The notes below the pieces were generated by a model, which was not told where the DNA came from, did not search any database, and saw only the letters and a list, made by a program, of their open reading frames with translations. From positions 186,001-250,000 of the forward strand of contig SUYH01000002.1 of NCBI GenBank assembly GCA_015060535.1: DNA of 64,000 nucleotides, written 5' to 3'. The DNA is from Prevotella sp. GTDB taxonomy: Bacteria > Bacteroidota > Bacteroidia > Bacteroidales > Bacteroidaceae. Positions 17,706 to 26,351 of this stretch are shown here, piece by piece. Positions within the stretch are counted from its first letter, which is position 1. Each line of letters begins with the position of its first letter. Made by a program: the position numbers and the translations under genes.

Positions 17706-20471
17706 ATGGAAAAACTATTCCTTTTGGATGCTTATGCACTGATTTATCGTGCTTATTATGCATTTATCAAGAACCCTCGCATCAACTCGAAGGGCCTCAA
17801 TACGAGTGCCGTGATGGGCTTTGTCAATACGCTTCAGGAAGTGCTGACCAAAGAGCAACCTACTCACCTCGGCGTGGCTTTTGATCCTCATGGTCCTACA
17901 TTCCGCTCTGAGGCCTACCCTGCCTATAAGGCACAGCGTGAAGCTACGCCAGAGGATATCAAGCAGAGTGTACCTATTATTAAAAACATACTGCGTGCCT
18001 GGAACATTCCCATTCTTGAGGTTGAAGGCTTCGAAGCTGACGATGTCATCGGAACTTTAGCCACCAAAGCAGGCGAGCAAGGCATCCAGACCTATATGCT
18101 GACTCCTGATAAGGATTATGGCCAACTGGTGACGGACCACGTCTTCATTTATCGTCCCCGTCATGGTGGGGGTTATGAGGTAATGGGACCTGAAGAGGTA
18201 AAGGCAAAATATGCCATTCCATCGACAGCAGCTGTCATTGATTTGCTGGCGCTAATGGGCGATTCAGCTGACAACTTCCCTGGTTGTCCTGGTGTGGGTG
18301 AGAAAACTGCCGTCAAACTGATTAATGAGTTTGGAACAGTAGAGGAACTCATCAACCGAACTTCAGAAATCAAGGGTGCTCTACAGAAAAAAGTCGAAGA
18401 GCATGTCGACGACATTAAGCTCTCGAAGTTTTTAGCAACCATCAAAACTGATGTTCCCATCGAGTTGAAGATGGACGAGTTGAAGGTCACGCAACCCAAC
18501 GAGGCAGAATTGACAAAACTCTTCGAAGAACTGGAGTTCAAGAGTCTCGTTTCGAAGATTCTTAAAAAACCTGAAGTAAAACCAAAACCTGTTAATGGAC
18601 AACTCGATTTGTTTGCCGATTTTACGAGCGAGGGGACGAACGAGCCAGAATTTTCGAGTTTTGAGACGTTAAAAACGGTGCCTCACGATTATCAACTCGT
18701 TGAAAAAGAAGAAGATATCAGAAAATTATATGATTTTTTTAGGACAAAATATTTTCTAGTTCTAGATACGGAAACCACTTCTACGTCTGCTATCGACGCA
18801 GAATTGGTGGGTTTGAGCTTCTCCGTTGAGGAACACAAGGCGTTTTACGTCCCCATTCCAGCCAATCGTGAAGAAGCGTTGCGAATTGTTAACATCTTTA
18901 AACCGCTCTATGAAGACCCGTCGATTCTCAAAGTTGGCCAGAATCTGAAGTACGACCTTGAGGTATTACGAAATTACGACGTCGAACTGAAAGGTAAGAT
19001 GTGGGACACGATGATTGCCCACTACCTCATCCAACCCGAACTGCGTCACAACATGGACTATATGGCTGAGGTGTATCTGCACTACAAGACTATCCATATC
19101 GACGAGCTGATAGGTCCCAAGGGCAAGAGTCAGCGTTCCATGCGCGACCTCTCCCCCACCCTCGTCTATGAATATGCCTGCGAGGATGCCGACATCACCC
19201 TTCAGCTGAAAAACAAGTTGGAGCCGGAACTGAAGAAACATGAGTGTGAGAATTTGTTCTACGACATCGAGATGCCCCTGATGCCAGTCTTGGCAGAAAT
19301 GGAGATGAACGGCGTGTGTCTCGATACGCGGTCGTTGGCTGAAACCAGCAAACAATTTACCACCCGTATGAACGACATCGAGCAACGTATCTACGAGTTG
19401 GCAGGTGAACAGTTTAACATCGCCTCACCCAAACAGGTGGGTGAAATTCTGTTCGATAAACTCAAGATCGTTGAGAAAGCCAAGAAGACCAAGACAGGCC
19501 AGTATGTCACCTCTGAGGAAGTGCTGCAACAGCTGCGTAACAAGCATGAAATCGTAGCTGATATCCTGGAGCATCGAGGCTTGAAGAAACTTATCGGCAC
19601 CTATATCGACGCGTTGCCCAAGCTGATTAATCCTCGTACTGGCCATATCCATACCTCGTTTAATCAGACGATTACAGCTACAGGACGGTTGTCGTCATCA
19701 GACCCCAACCTACAGAATATTCCTATTCGAGGTGAAGACGGCAAGGAGATTCGCAAGGCGTTCATTCCTGAGCCTGGCTGCCTGTTCTTCTCTGCCGACT
19801 ATAGCCAGATAGAACTGCGCGTGATGGCTCATCTGTCTGACGACAAGAATATGATAGAGGTATTCCAGGAGGGCAAGGACCTGCATGCCGCTACGGCTGC
19901 CAATATCTATAAGAAGCCTATTGACGAGGTGACTCGCGATGAACGAACGAAGTCGAAACGAGCCAACTTTGGTATTATTTATGGTATTACTGTCTTTGGC
20001 TTGGCAGAGCGTTTGGATATTCCTCGCGATGAAGCTAAAATGTTGATAGACGGATACTTTGAGACCTTCCCACAGGTGCACGACTATATGGAGAAATCGA
20101 AGGAGATAGCTCGTCAGAAAGGTTACGTCACTACCCTATTCGGACGTCGTCGGTATCTGCCGGATATCAATAGCGCCAATGCTACCGTTCGAGGCTTTGC
20201 AGAGCGCAATGCCATCAATGCCCCCATACAAGGTACAGCTGCCGATATTATCAAGGTCGCTATGATTCATATTTTCAATCGTTTTAAGGCCGAGGGCATC
20301 AAGAGCAAAATGATTCTCCAGGTACACGACGAACTCAACTTCAGCGTCCTTCCCGAAGAGAAAGAGCGCGTAGAGCAAATCGTATTGGAAGAGATGCAGC
20401 AGGCCTTCCAGATGAAAGTCCCCTTAGTCGCCGATTCCGGCTTTGGCACCAACTGGCTCGAAGCCCATTGA
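17706..20471 (+). CDS. polA: DNA polymerase I
   Basis: 921-residue repair and primer-removal polymerase. Domains in order are an N-terminal 5'-3' exonuclease (residues about 1-290, with FEADDVIGT), a 3'-5' proofreading exonuclease with intact acidic residues D354 and E356 in LDTETTS, and an A-family polymerase. Motif A is DYSQIELRV and motif C is QVHDELNF. Unlike some homologues, the proofreading residues are retained. A pair of AGTCCG-type repeats begins just after the stop. Confidence 0.97.
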   Translation: MEKLFLLDAYALIYRAYYAFIKNPRINSKGLNTSAVMGFVNTLQEVLTKEQPTHLGVAFDPHGPTFRSEAYPAYKAQREATPEDIKQSVPIIKNILRAWNIPILEVEGFEADDVIGTLATKAGEQGIQTYMLTPDKDYGQLVTDHVFIYRPRHGGGYEVMGPEEVKAKYAIPSTAAVIDLLALMGDSADNFPGCPGVGEKTAVKLINEFGTVEELINRTSEIKGALQKKVEEHVDDIKLSKFLATIKTDVPIELKMDELKVTQPNEAELTKLFEELEFKSLVSKILKKPEVKPKPVNGQLDLFADFTSEGTNEPEFSSFETLKTVPHDYQLVEKEEDIRKLYDFFRTKYFLVLDTETTSTSAIDAELVGLSFSVEEHKAFYVPIPANREEALRIVNIFKPLYEDPSILKVGQNLKYDLEVLRNYDVELKGKMWDTMIAHYLIQPELRHNMDYMAEVYLHYKTIHIDELIGPKGKSQRSMRDLSPTLVYEYACEDADITLQLKNKLEPELKKHECENLFYDIEMPLMPVLAEMEMNGVCLDTRSLAETSKQFTTRMNDIEQRIYELAGEQFNIASPKQVGEILFDKLKIVEKAKKTKTGQYVTSEEVLQQLRNKHEIVADILEHRGLKKLIGTYIDALPKLINPRTGHIHTSFNQTITATGRLSSSDPNLQNIPIRGEDGKEIRKAFIPEPGCLFFSADYSQIELRVMAHLSDDKNMIEVFQEGKDLHAATAANIYKKPIDEVTRDERTKSKRANFGIIYGITVFGLAERLDIPRDEAKMLIDGYFETFPQVHDYMEKSKEIARQKGYVTTLFGRRRYLPDINSANATVRGFAERNAINAPIQGTAADIIKVAMIHIFNRFKAEGIKSKMILQVHDELNFSVLPEEKERVEQIVLEEMQQAFQMKVPLVADSGFGTNWLEAH

Positions 20472-20479
20472 CACATTTT

Positions 20480-20521
20480 AGTCCGTCCCGACGGACTGCC
20501 AGTCCGAAGCCGACGGACTAA
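20480..20521. repeat. Two-unit 21-bp-period AGTCCG array after polA
   Basis: Word AGTCCG...GACGGACT is repeated twice with a 21-bp period, and each unit is itself an imperfect inverted repeat. A related array lies at 51369-51420, so this word family is dispersed. It could also act as a terminator hairpin for polA. Confidence 0.6.
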
Positions 20522-20579
20522 GAGTTTGAATACGTCGTACTAAACAGATCATAAAGCATTTACGCTAAAAAACGAGGAA

Positions 20580-20861
20580 TGTCAAAATATCCCTCCCTTC
20601 CTCCCATCACCCCCTCCAAACCCTTATGTAAAGGGCATTTGAGACATGGGAGTGACTTTAAACGTCCCTCCCGTTACCCTCCCTTTTTTGACGTCTGACC
20701 CTCACCTTCAATTTCTATACAAAACAAAAAATGACAGGAGTGCTCAAAAGCAAAAAAGGGAGGGAGACGGGAGGGAGAACAAATGTCCCTCCCGTACCCT
20801 GAGCCCTTTGTACATCGGCATTTGAGGCCTACGACGGGAGGAAGGGAGGGACATTTTGATG
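20580..20861. repeat. MITE-like element with ~26-bp terminal inverted repeats
   Basis: The ends at 20580-20605 and 20836-20861 are inverted copies matching at 23 of 26 positions. The interior has a second nested inverted repeat built from CCCTCCC words, and a repeated CATTTGAG segment near both ends. It occupies most of the 507-bp gap between polA and the methyltransferase gene and encodes no protein. Size and structure suit a non-autonomous mobile element or a structured RNA. Confidence 0.6.
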
Positions 20862-20978
20862 TTCGTTGCCAAAACGAGCGATTAGCCTGTCATTATGCAA
20901 AAACATAACACAAAATTTGGCAGTATCGTAAATTATCTCTATCTTTGCAATGTCTATATGGAAATGATTAATCAATAA

Positions 20979-21512
20979 TTAACGGAGTATCAGCGACTCT
21001 GCAAATTTGTAGATGATAATGCCGGCAGTAACGGAGACATTCATGGAGTGTTTGGTTCCCAATTGGGGAATCTCCAAACAGCCATCTGAGGCGTCCACTA
21101 CTTCCTGGTGGACGCCTTTTACTTCGTTACCCAGCACTACGGCGTATTTCTGAGTTCGCTGAGGCACAAACGTCTGTAGTTTGGTACTATGTTCCACCTG
21201 CTCGACAGAAAGCACCGTATAGCCCTTTTTTTTCAGTTCTTCTACAGCTTCCAATGCCGTATTGAAGTAACGCCAGCTGACACTCTCCTCTGCACCAAGC
21301 GCTGTCTTATGGATTTCTGTGGATGGCGGAGTCTGGCAGATGCCACAAAGATAAACCGCTTCTACCCGGAAACTGTCAGCTGTGCGAAACACGCTGCCTA
21401 TATTGTACATCGAGCGGACATCGTCTAATACCACAATTAACGGCAGTTTTTCGGCCTCGCGATATTCATCTATCGTAAGTCGCTGCATCTCTATAGTTCT
21501 AATCTTTCGCAT
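20979..21512 (-). CDS. SpoU-family RNA methyltransferase
   Basis: 177-residue SPOUT methyltransferase that would 2'-O-methylate tRNA or rRNA ribose using SAM. The conserved blocks are DDVRSMYNIGSVFRTAD (motif 1), VVLGNEVKGV (motif 2) and LGTKHSMNVSVTAGI (motif 3). It lacks the extra N-terminal L30e-like domain of RlmB, so it resembles TrmL/TrmH-type enzymes; the exact target is not determinable. A promoter at 21543-21550 drives it. Two DnaA-box-like sequences lie at its 5' end. Confidence 0.88.
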   Translation of the reverse strand: MRKIRTIEMQRLTIDEYREAEKLPLIVVLDDVRSMYNIGSVFRTADSFRVEAVYLCGICQTPPSTEIHKTALGAEESVSWRYFNTALEAVEELKKKGYTVLSVEQVEHSTKLQTFVPQRTQKYAVVLGNEVKGVHQEVVDASDGCLEIPQLGTKHSMNVSVTAGIIIYKFAESLILR

Positions 21513-21515
21513 AAG

Positions 21516-21820
21516 TGTTGATAACTATGTGGATAACGTGTGCAAAGTTACAAAATAAATCACAATTAATAAATCTGTCGGCATAACTTAAGTGGATAAT
21601 AATCATAAAATACGGGTTTATTTGCAACTTTTCCACCAATTTTGAGTGAAAAAAGATATAAACTTATTAATTTTGCACCGATTTAGAGAAATGTGGATAA
21701 ACTACTTATCTATCGAAAAATCAGAAAGTAAGTATCAACATAGGATGTTTAAAACAACAAATAAGGCGTGAATTACGTCATTGACAAGAAAAAGAGCTAA
21801 AAGTTTTGCACTAATCCACA
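21516..21820. other. Candidate chromosomal replication origin (DnaA-box cluster)
   Basis: AT-rich gap between two divergent genes (21513-21884) with no coding content. Two exact TTATCCACA boxes are on the minus strand at 21528-21536 and 21692-21700. TTATCAACA is at 21516-21524 and TTATCCACT at 21591-21599. Eight-of-nine matches on the plus strand are at 21732-21740 and 21812-21820. Very AT-rich tracts at 21651-21675 and 21841-21880 could be the unwinding region. The parS sites lie about 9 kb away. The call is inference from motif clustering. Confidence 0.6.
21543..21550 (-). promoter_or_regulatory. -7 element of the SpoU methyltransferase gene
   Basis: Minus strand TAACTTTG, 30 bp before the start at 21512. 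The putative DnaA box at 21528-21536 lies in the leader, so DnaA could affect this gene. Confidence 0.65.
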
Positions 21821-21884
21821 CCATATCATCCTATTCATTTTCTCTTTTAAAGAAAAAAATAAAAAGAAATAAAATATTAATGTG

Positions 21885-22874
21885 ATGTTGAAAACTGAAT
21901 GGAAAGAACAGGGATTTATTGATGAACCTGTAGCAGAAGGTACTGATCTGAAGGCTGAAATTCGTAAGCTGTGTAAGGAAAAGGATGCCATTATCCTGGC
22001 ACACTACTATACTATTGGTGATATTCAAGAGATAGCCGACTTTGTAGGCGACTCGCTGGCACTGGCTCGTAAGGCTGCTGAGACGGATGCAAAGGTAATG
22101 GTAATGTGTGGCGTGCATTTTATGGCTGAGACCTGTAAGCTGCTCTCTCCTGACAAGACGGTATTATGTCCGGACCTGAATGCCGGCTGCTCTTTGGCTG
22201 ATAGCTGTAAGGCTGAGGATCTGAAGAAATATAAGGAAGAGCATCCTGGTTATCAAGTTATCTCCTACGTCAACACCACAGCAGCTGTAAAGGCTCTTAC
22301 TGATGTCGTTGTTACCAGTGGTAATGCGAAGAAGGTAGTCGATCAATTACCCAAAGATGCCAAGCTTATCTTCGGTCCTGACTATAATCTGGGTAATTAT
22401 ATCAACGAGGTGACAGGCCGGCAGATGCTGCTTTGGAATGGTGGCTGTCATGTGCATGAGCGCTTTTCTGTTTCAAAGATTGCTGAGCTGAAGAAGCAAT
22501 ATCCTGATGCTGTCGTTATGGCTCATCTGGAGTGTAAAGGTCCTGTTTTGGCTTTGGCTGACGTGAAAGGAAGTACGGCTACGATGCTCAACTATGCTCA
22601 GCAGAGTGACCAAAAGCAGTTTATAGTCGCCACAGAGGCCGGTATTCTGCACGAGATGCAACGAACTTGTCCAGATAAGGAATTTATCCCCGTGCCTCCA
22701 GAAATCAGCGAGAGCGGTCTGGAATGCAGCTGTAATGAGTGTCAGTATATGAAGATGAATACCCTCTTGAAGATTTACAACTGTCTGAAATACGAATGGC
22801 CCAGCGTAGAGGTTGATCCAGAGATAGCCAAAGAAGCTGTGAAACCTATAGAAAGAATGTTGGAGTTGAGTTAA
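21885..22874 (+). CDS. nadA: Quinolinate synthase A
   Basis: 329-residue 4Fe-4S enzyme that condenses iminoaspartate with dihydroxyacetone phosphate to quinolinate in de novo NAD synthesis. Cluster cysteines are candidates in MVMCGVHFMAETC, HLECKGPV and CSCNECQYM. The ATG at 21885 is preferred to the GTG at 21882. nadB and nadC are not adjacent in this window. The next gene starts on the base after its stop codon. Confidence 0.95.
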   Translation: MLKTEWKEQGFIDEPVAEGTDLKAEIRKLCKEKDAIILAHYYTIGDIQEIADFVGDSLALARKAAETDAKVMVMCGVHFMAETCKLLSPDKTVLCPDLNAGCSLADSCKAEDLKKYKEEHPGYQVISYVNTTAAVKALTDVVVTSGNAKKVVDQLPKDAKLIFGPDYNLGNYINEVTGRQMLLWNGGCHVHERFSVSKIAELKKQYPDAVVMAHLECKGPVLALADVKGSTATMLNYAQQSDQKQFIVATEAGILHEMQRTCPDKEFIPVPPEISESGLECSCNECQYMKMNTLLKIYNCLKYEWPSVEVDPEIAKEAVKPIERMLELS

Positions 22875-24410
22875 ATGACTTTGCAAGAAATGATGATGCA
22901 GAAAACAAAAGTGAAATCATTGATAGTGTTTGTATTCTTATTGACACTATTCTATGGTTTCACTTTTATTTTAATAGACTTTATAGATACCCCAGTCAGC
23001 AGTATAAAAGACATTTTTTTAGTGTCTTTTAGATGGGGATATATGGTAGTTATGACAGCTGTTCTGCTCTATTTTCTTTCTGTCAATAAATATATATTTG
23101 CTGCTACTTTTCCTATATTGTCTGTTCTATGTAGTGTGTTGTCTTATTATAAGCTTACCTTTCACGTAGAACTGACTCAGATGGTGATAGATTTAGCATT
23201 AGTAAATGATTTCCGTACCAGTTTTGATGCCATTTCCTGGCAACTGGTACTGTTGATAATCATCATTTTAGTGCTCTCTATCCCGACGGTTATATACAGA
23301 TTCAAGCATATCAAGGTGAAATATGGCTTTCTACAGTTGATAGCCTTTTTCCTTTTGTTGTTTTTTATAGATAGTAATTACACGATTTCGAAGCCCTTAG
23401 TGCGACATACCCCCTACTCTATCTACTATTCATTTAAGAGTTATTTTGAAAACAAACGTCTTATAGCTGAAACGCGTCCGGATTTCCAAGAGAAAGTACA
23501 ATGTAAAAGTGACTCTATAACCGTTGTGTTCGTCTTAGGAGAATCATTGTCAGCCAAGAATATGCAAATCAATGGATATAAAAGAAATACTACTCCATAT
23601 ATTTGCAAAGAAAAGAACCTTATCAACTTGTCACATATCTATTCAGAATATGGATATACGCATGAGAGCGTGCCTTACATACTGACACGTGCAGATCGCC
23701 AACATCCTGATATAGGATATGAAGAGCGATCTTTTATCAGTCTGTTCAAGAAGGCAGGATTTAAGACTACATGGTTAGCTAACCAAGAGTCTATCAATAC
23801 TTTCGTATATTTTATGAACGAATGTGATACGTTGATAAATGTAAGCAATGGAAAGTCGTTGTTTATATTCAGCAAGTGGCTTGATGAAGATATTCTGCCT
23901 CATTATAAGAAAGTATTGAACAATGGTTTAGCAAAACAGTTTCTGTTGGTTCACACGGTTGGTTCCCATTGGTATTATAACAATCACTATCCTGAGCGTT
24001 TCAAAAAATATAATCCTGTTACCCAAAGTAAGATAGTTTCATCCAATAGTCACGAAGAAATCATTAATGCTTACGACAATACCATTCTGTATTCTGACTA
24101 TATCTGGCACCTGTTAATCAATGAATTACGACATCGTAATGCTATTCTTATCTATTTGTCCGATCATTCAGAAAATTTAGGTGAGGATGGTCATTATACA
24201 CATGGTGACGGTGACTGGCCAGCACAGCATTATCCAGGAGGTTTTGTGTGGTATTCAGACAAGTTCAAGTCGCTTTATCCTGATAAGATAAGTCATTTAG
24301 AGCAAAATAAAGACAAGGCATATAACACCTCATTTCTATTCTACTCTATATTAGATGCAGGTGATATATACTCCAGCTTCTTGAATCATCCTGAAAATAT
24401 TTTCAGATAA
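22875..24410 (+). CDS. Phosphoethanolamine transferase (EptA/alkaline phosphatase fold)
   Basis: 511-residue inner-membrane enzyme predicted to transfer phosphoethanolamine to lipid A or another glycan. Five hydrophobic segments occupy residues ~12-170, then a periplasmic sulfatase-fold domain. VLGESLSAKN carries the first metal-binding Glu, T262 in GYTHESVP aligns with the EptA catalytic Thr, and SDHSENLGEDG carries the Asp-His pair. It starts directly at the nadA stop. Base composition is much more AT-rich than in flanking housekeeping genes, which suggests transfer. Exact acceptor unknown. Confidence 0.85.
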   Translation: MTLQEMMMQKTKVKSLIVFVFLLTLFYGFTFILIDFIDTPVSSIKDIFLVSFRWGYMVVMTAVLLYFLSVNKYIFAATFPILSVLCSVLSYYKLTFHVELTQMVIDLALVNDFRTSFDAISWQLVLLIIIILVLSIPTVIYRFKHIKVKYGFLQLIAFFLLLFFIDSNYTISKPLVRHTPYSIYYSFKSYFENKRLIAETRPDFQEKVQCKSDSITVVFVLGESLSAKNMQINGYKRNTTPYICKEKNLINLSHIYSEYGYTHESVPYILTRADRQHPDIGYEERSFISLFKKAGFKTTWLANQESINTFVYFMNECDTLINVSNGKSLFIFSKWLDEDILPHYKKVLNNGLAKQFLLVHTVGSHWYYNNHYPERFKKYNPVTQSKIVSSNSHEEIINAYDNTILYSDYIWHLLINELRHRNAILIYLSDHSENLGEDGHYTHGDGDWPAQHYPGGFVWYSDKFKSLYPDKISHLEQNKDKAYNTSFLFYSILDAGDIYSSFLNHPENIFR

Positions 24411-24413
24411 GAT

Positions 24414-25415
24414 ATGGGGCAAAGAATTAATTTTATAGACTATGCTAAGGCTATAGGAATATTCTTGGTAGTCCTAGCACATACTCCATTAAAAAGCGAA
24501 ATAACGGATTGGATATATGTCTTTCATATGCCATTGTTCTTTTTCCTTTCTGGATACCTATTTGATATCAAGCGTTATCCTACATTTAATGGTTTTATGG
24601 TTCGACGCTTCCATCAACTGGTCATTCCATATTTTCTCATCAACCTGTTTACTTATTTTCTTTGGTTATTCGTTTTCCGTCATTATGGTGCAGACAGTGA
24701 AATAGCTATAACGTGGTATCAGCCAATGATAGGTTTTCTGCTAGGTAATGGAAATGAAATGATACATAATGTGCCTCTTTGGTTTCTGTTGTGTTTGTTT
24801 ATCGTAGAGATTGTTTTCTATCTTATTATACAACATTCAAGTGTAGATAAAATAGGCTATATACTTGGTTTCTTAGCACTTGTAGGATATCTGAACTATC
24901 ATTATAATCCTATCTTGCTGCCTTTTTCACTTGGTACAGCTGTTGTAGGTATTGTATTTTATGGAGTAGGTTATCTTTGTAACCAATATCAATTACTAAA
25001 AAATCATTTTTTAGGGTTTATCATTTCATTTGTGATAACCATTCTGGTAGCTAGTTATAATGGGCGAATATATATGCACATCAATTACTATAACCATTAT
25101 CTTTTGTTTTTTGTGGGTGCCTTGTCTGGTATATATATGATAATGTGTCTATGTGTATACCTGACAAAAATGGTAAAGTCTACTTTTATCAATTATATTG
25201 GTAGGAATACATTGATTATTTGTGGTTTCCATTTAATGGTATTTTCTCTGATAAAAGGTATTTTACTTTTTGGCTTTCATTTCAACTTACAATCGTTAGA
25301 ACAGGCCATCATTGGCAATGTGCTTTTTGCCGTTGTTGCAATATTACTTTGCTGTCTGCTCATTTCTACCTATCATAAAGGGAAGGTATTGATAGATCAT
25401 GTGAGAAATAAATAG
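24414..25415 (+). CDS. Acyltransferase 3 family membrane protein (first)
   Basis: 333-residue multi-pass membrane O-acyltransferase of the OatA/WecH family. The N-terminal signature INFIDYAKAIGIFLVVLAH carries the catalytic His, followed by FFFLSGYLF. About ten transmembrane segments. It would acetylate a surface sugar. It follows the phosphoethanolamine transferase by 3 bp on the same strand, and its 3' end overlaps the convergent second acyltransferase by 72 bp. The sequence is AT-rich, like its neighbour. Confidence 0.85.
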   Translation: MGQRINFIDYAKAIGIFLVVLAHTPLKSEITDWIYVFHMPLFFFLSGYLFDIKRYPTFNGFMVRRFHQLVIPYFLINLFTYFLWLFVFRHYGADSEIAITWYQPMIGFLLGNGNEMIHNVPLWFLLCLFIVEIVFYLIIQHSSVDKIGYILGFLALVGYLNYHYNPILLPFSLGTAVVGIVFYGVGYLCNQYQLLKNHFLGFIISFVITILVASYNGRIYMHINYYNHYLLFFVGALSGIYMIMCLCVYLTKMVKSTFINYIGRNTLIICGFHLMVFSLIKGILLFGFHFNLQSLEQAIIGNVLFAVVAILLCCLLISTYHKGKVLIDHVRNK

Positions 25416-26351
25416 TACTATCAGGTAGTTAATGAAAAACAGAATAATAACTCTAAAGTATTGTTCATCATATGAAAAACCTACCTGATTCATGATTCTG
25501 CTGGTAATGACTGAAACACCACCATTAAGGAAATAGATGATGATAGATAATTTGCCCGTATATTCTAATAATTTGTTCTTAGCAATCAGTTTGCTTATAG
25601 CGATAATAAGTGATATACCAACTATGGTATCCATAAAATAGAACGTCAGATTACTGATTTCTAAGGGATAAATATTCAATACTATATTTTCCTTTTCAAC
25701 TATAATCTTCAGTATGACAATCAATACAGCTGTTGATAATAATACATAAATCCAGTTGAGATGACGAAAATACTGTTCGTATTGATGAAAGACAAAACCT
25801 AAAAAAAGCAAACAAAAAACAGCTAAGGACTGCTGAAAACACCAAGGGTTATGAATTGTAGTTTTGCTTAAAATTAATGCAACAGCGAGTCCTAGAATGC
25901 TTGTCAGCGCCAACATCAATACCTTGTTCTTGCTCCATCGTAGAATAGTGATGAATAAAAGCTCTGACAGAATGAGTGTAGTGATAAACCAAGAGGCTTT
26001 TCCGGCGATGATATTTATGAGTGCTTCTTGGATATCCAGACTATGGGCATAGCATTTCGGAAGAATCAGGATAAGGGTAAATATGAAGTATGGGATAAGG
26101 AGTGTTTTAATGATGCGTTTAGTTTTATGACTTATATAATCTTCATCATATTCTATACCTTCTTTATACAACAGATAGCCCGACAAGAAAAAAAATGTCT
26201 TCAGGAAATTGGAACACCAGTTGTATTGGAAAACATGATAAGTATCGATATAATATGATTCTGTGTGATAAAGTACAAGGGCTATCATACAGAAACCTCG
26301 TGCTACATCTATCCAGTGTATTCTCTCTATCTGATAACAGCTATTTTGCAT
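25344..26351 (-). CDS. Acyltransferase 3 family membrane protein (second)
   Basis: 335-residue membrane acyltransferase with RIHWIDVARGFCMIALVLYH and FFFLSGYLL at the N-terminus and about ten hydrophobic segments. It is divergent in sequence from the first acyltransferase. It starts 25 bp inside the end of porZ on the same strand and is probably translated with it. Its link to PorZ, which handles anionic LPS, suggests a role in LPS or capsule acylation (inference). AT-rich. Confidence 0.85.
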   Translation of the reverse strand: MQNSCYQIERIHWIDVARGFCMIALVLYHTESYYIDTYHVFQYNWCSNFLKTFFFLSGYLLYKEGIEYDEDYISHKTKRIIKTLLIPYFIFTLILILPKCYAHSLDIQEALINIIAGKASWFITTLILSELLFITILRWSKNKVLMLALTSILGLAVALILSKTTIHNPWCFQQSLAVFCLLFLGFVFHQYEQYFRHLNWIYVLLSTAVLIVILKIIVEKENIVLNIYPLEISNLTFYFMDTIVGISLIIAISKLIAKNKLLEYTGKLSIIIYFLNGGVSVITSRIMNQVGFSYDEQYFRVIILFFINYLIVLFISHMIYQYLPFMIGRNEQTAK

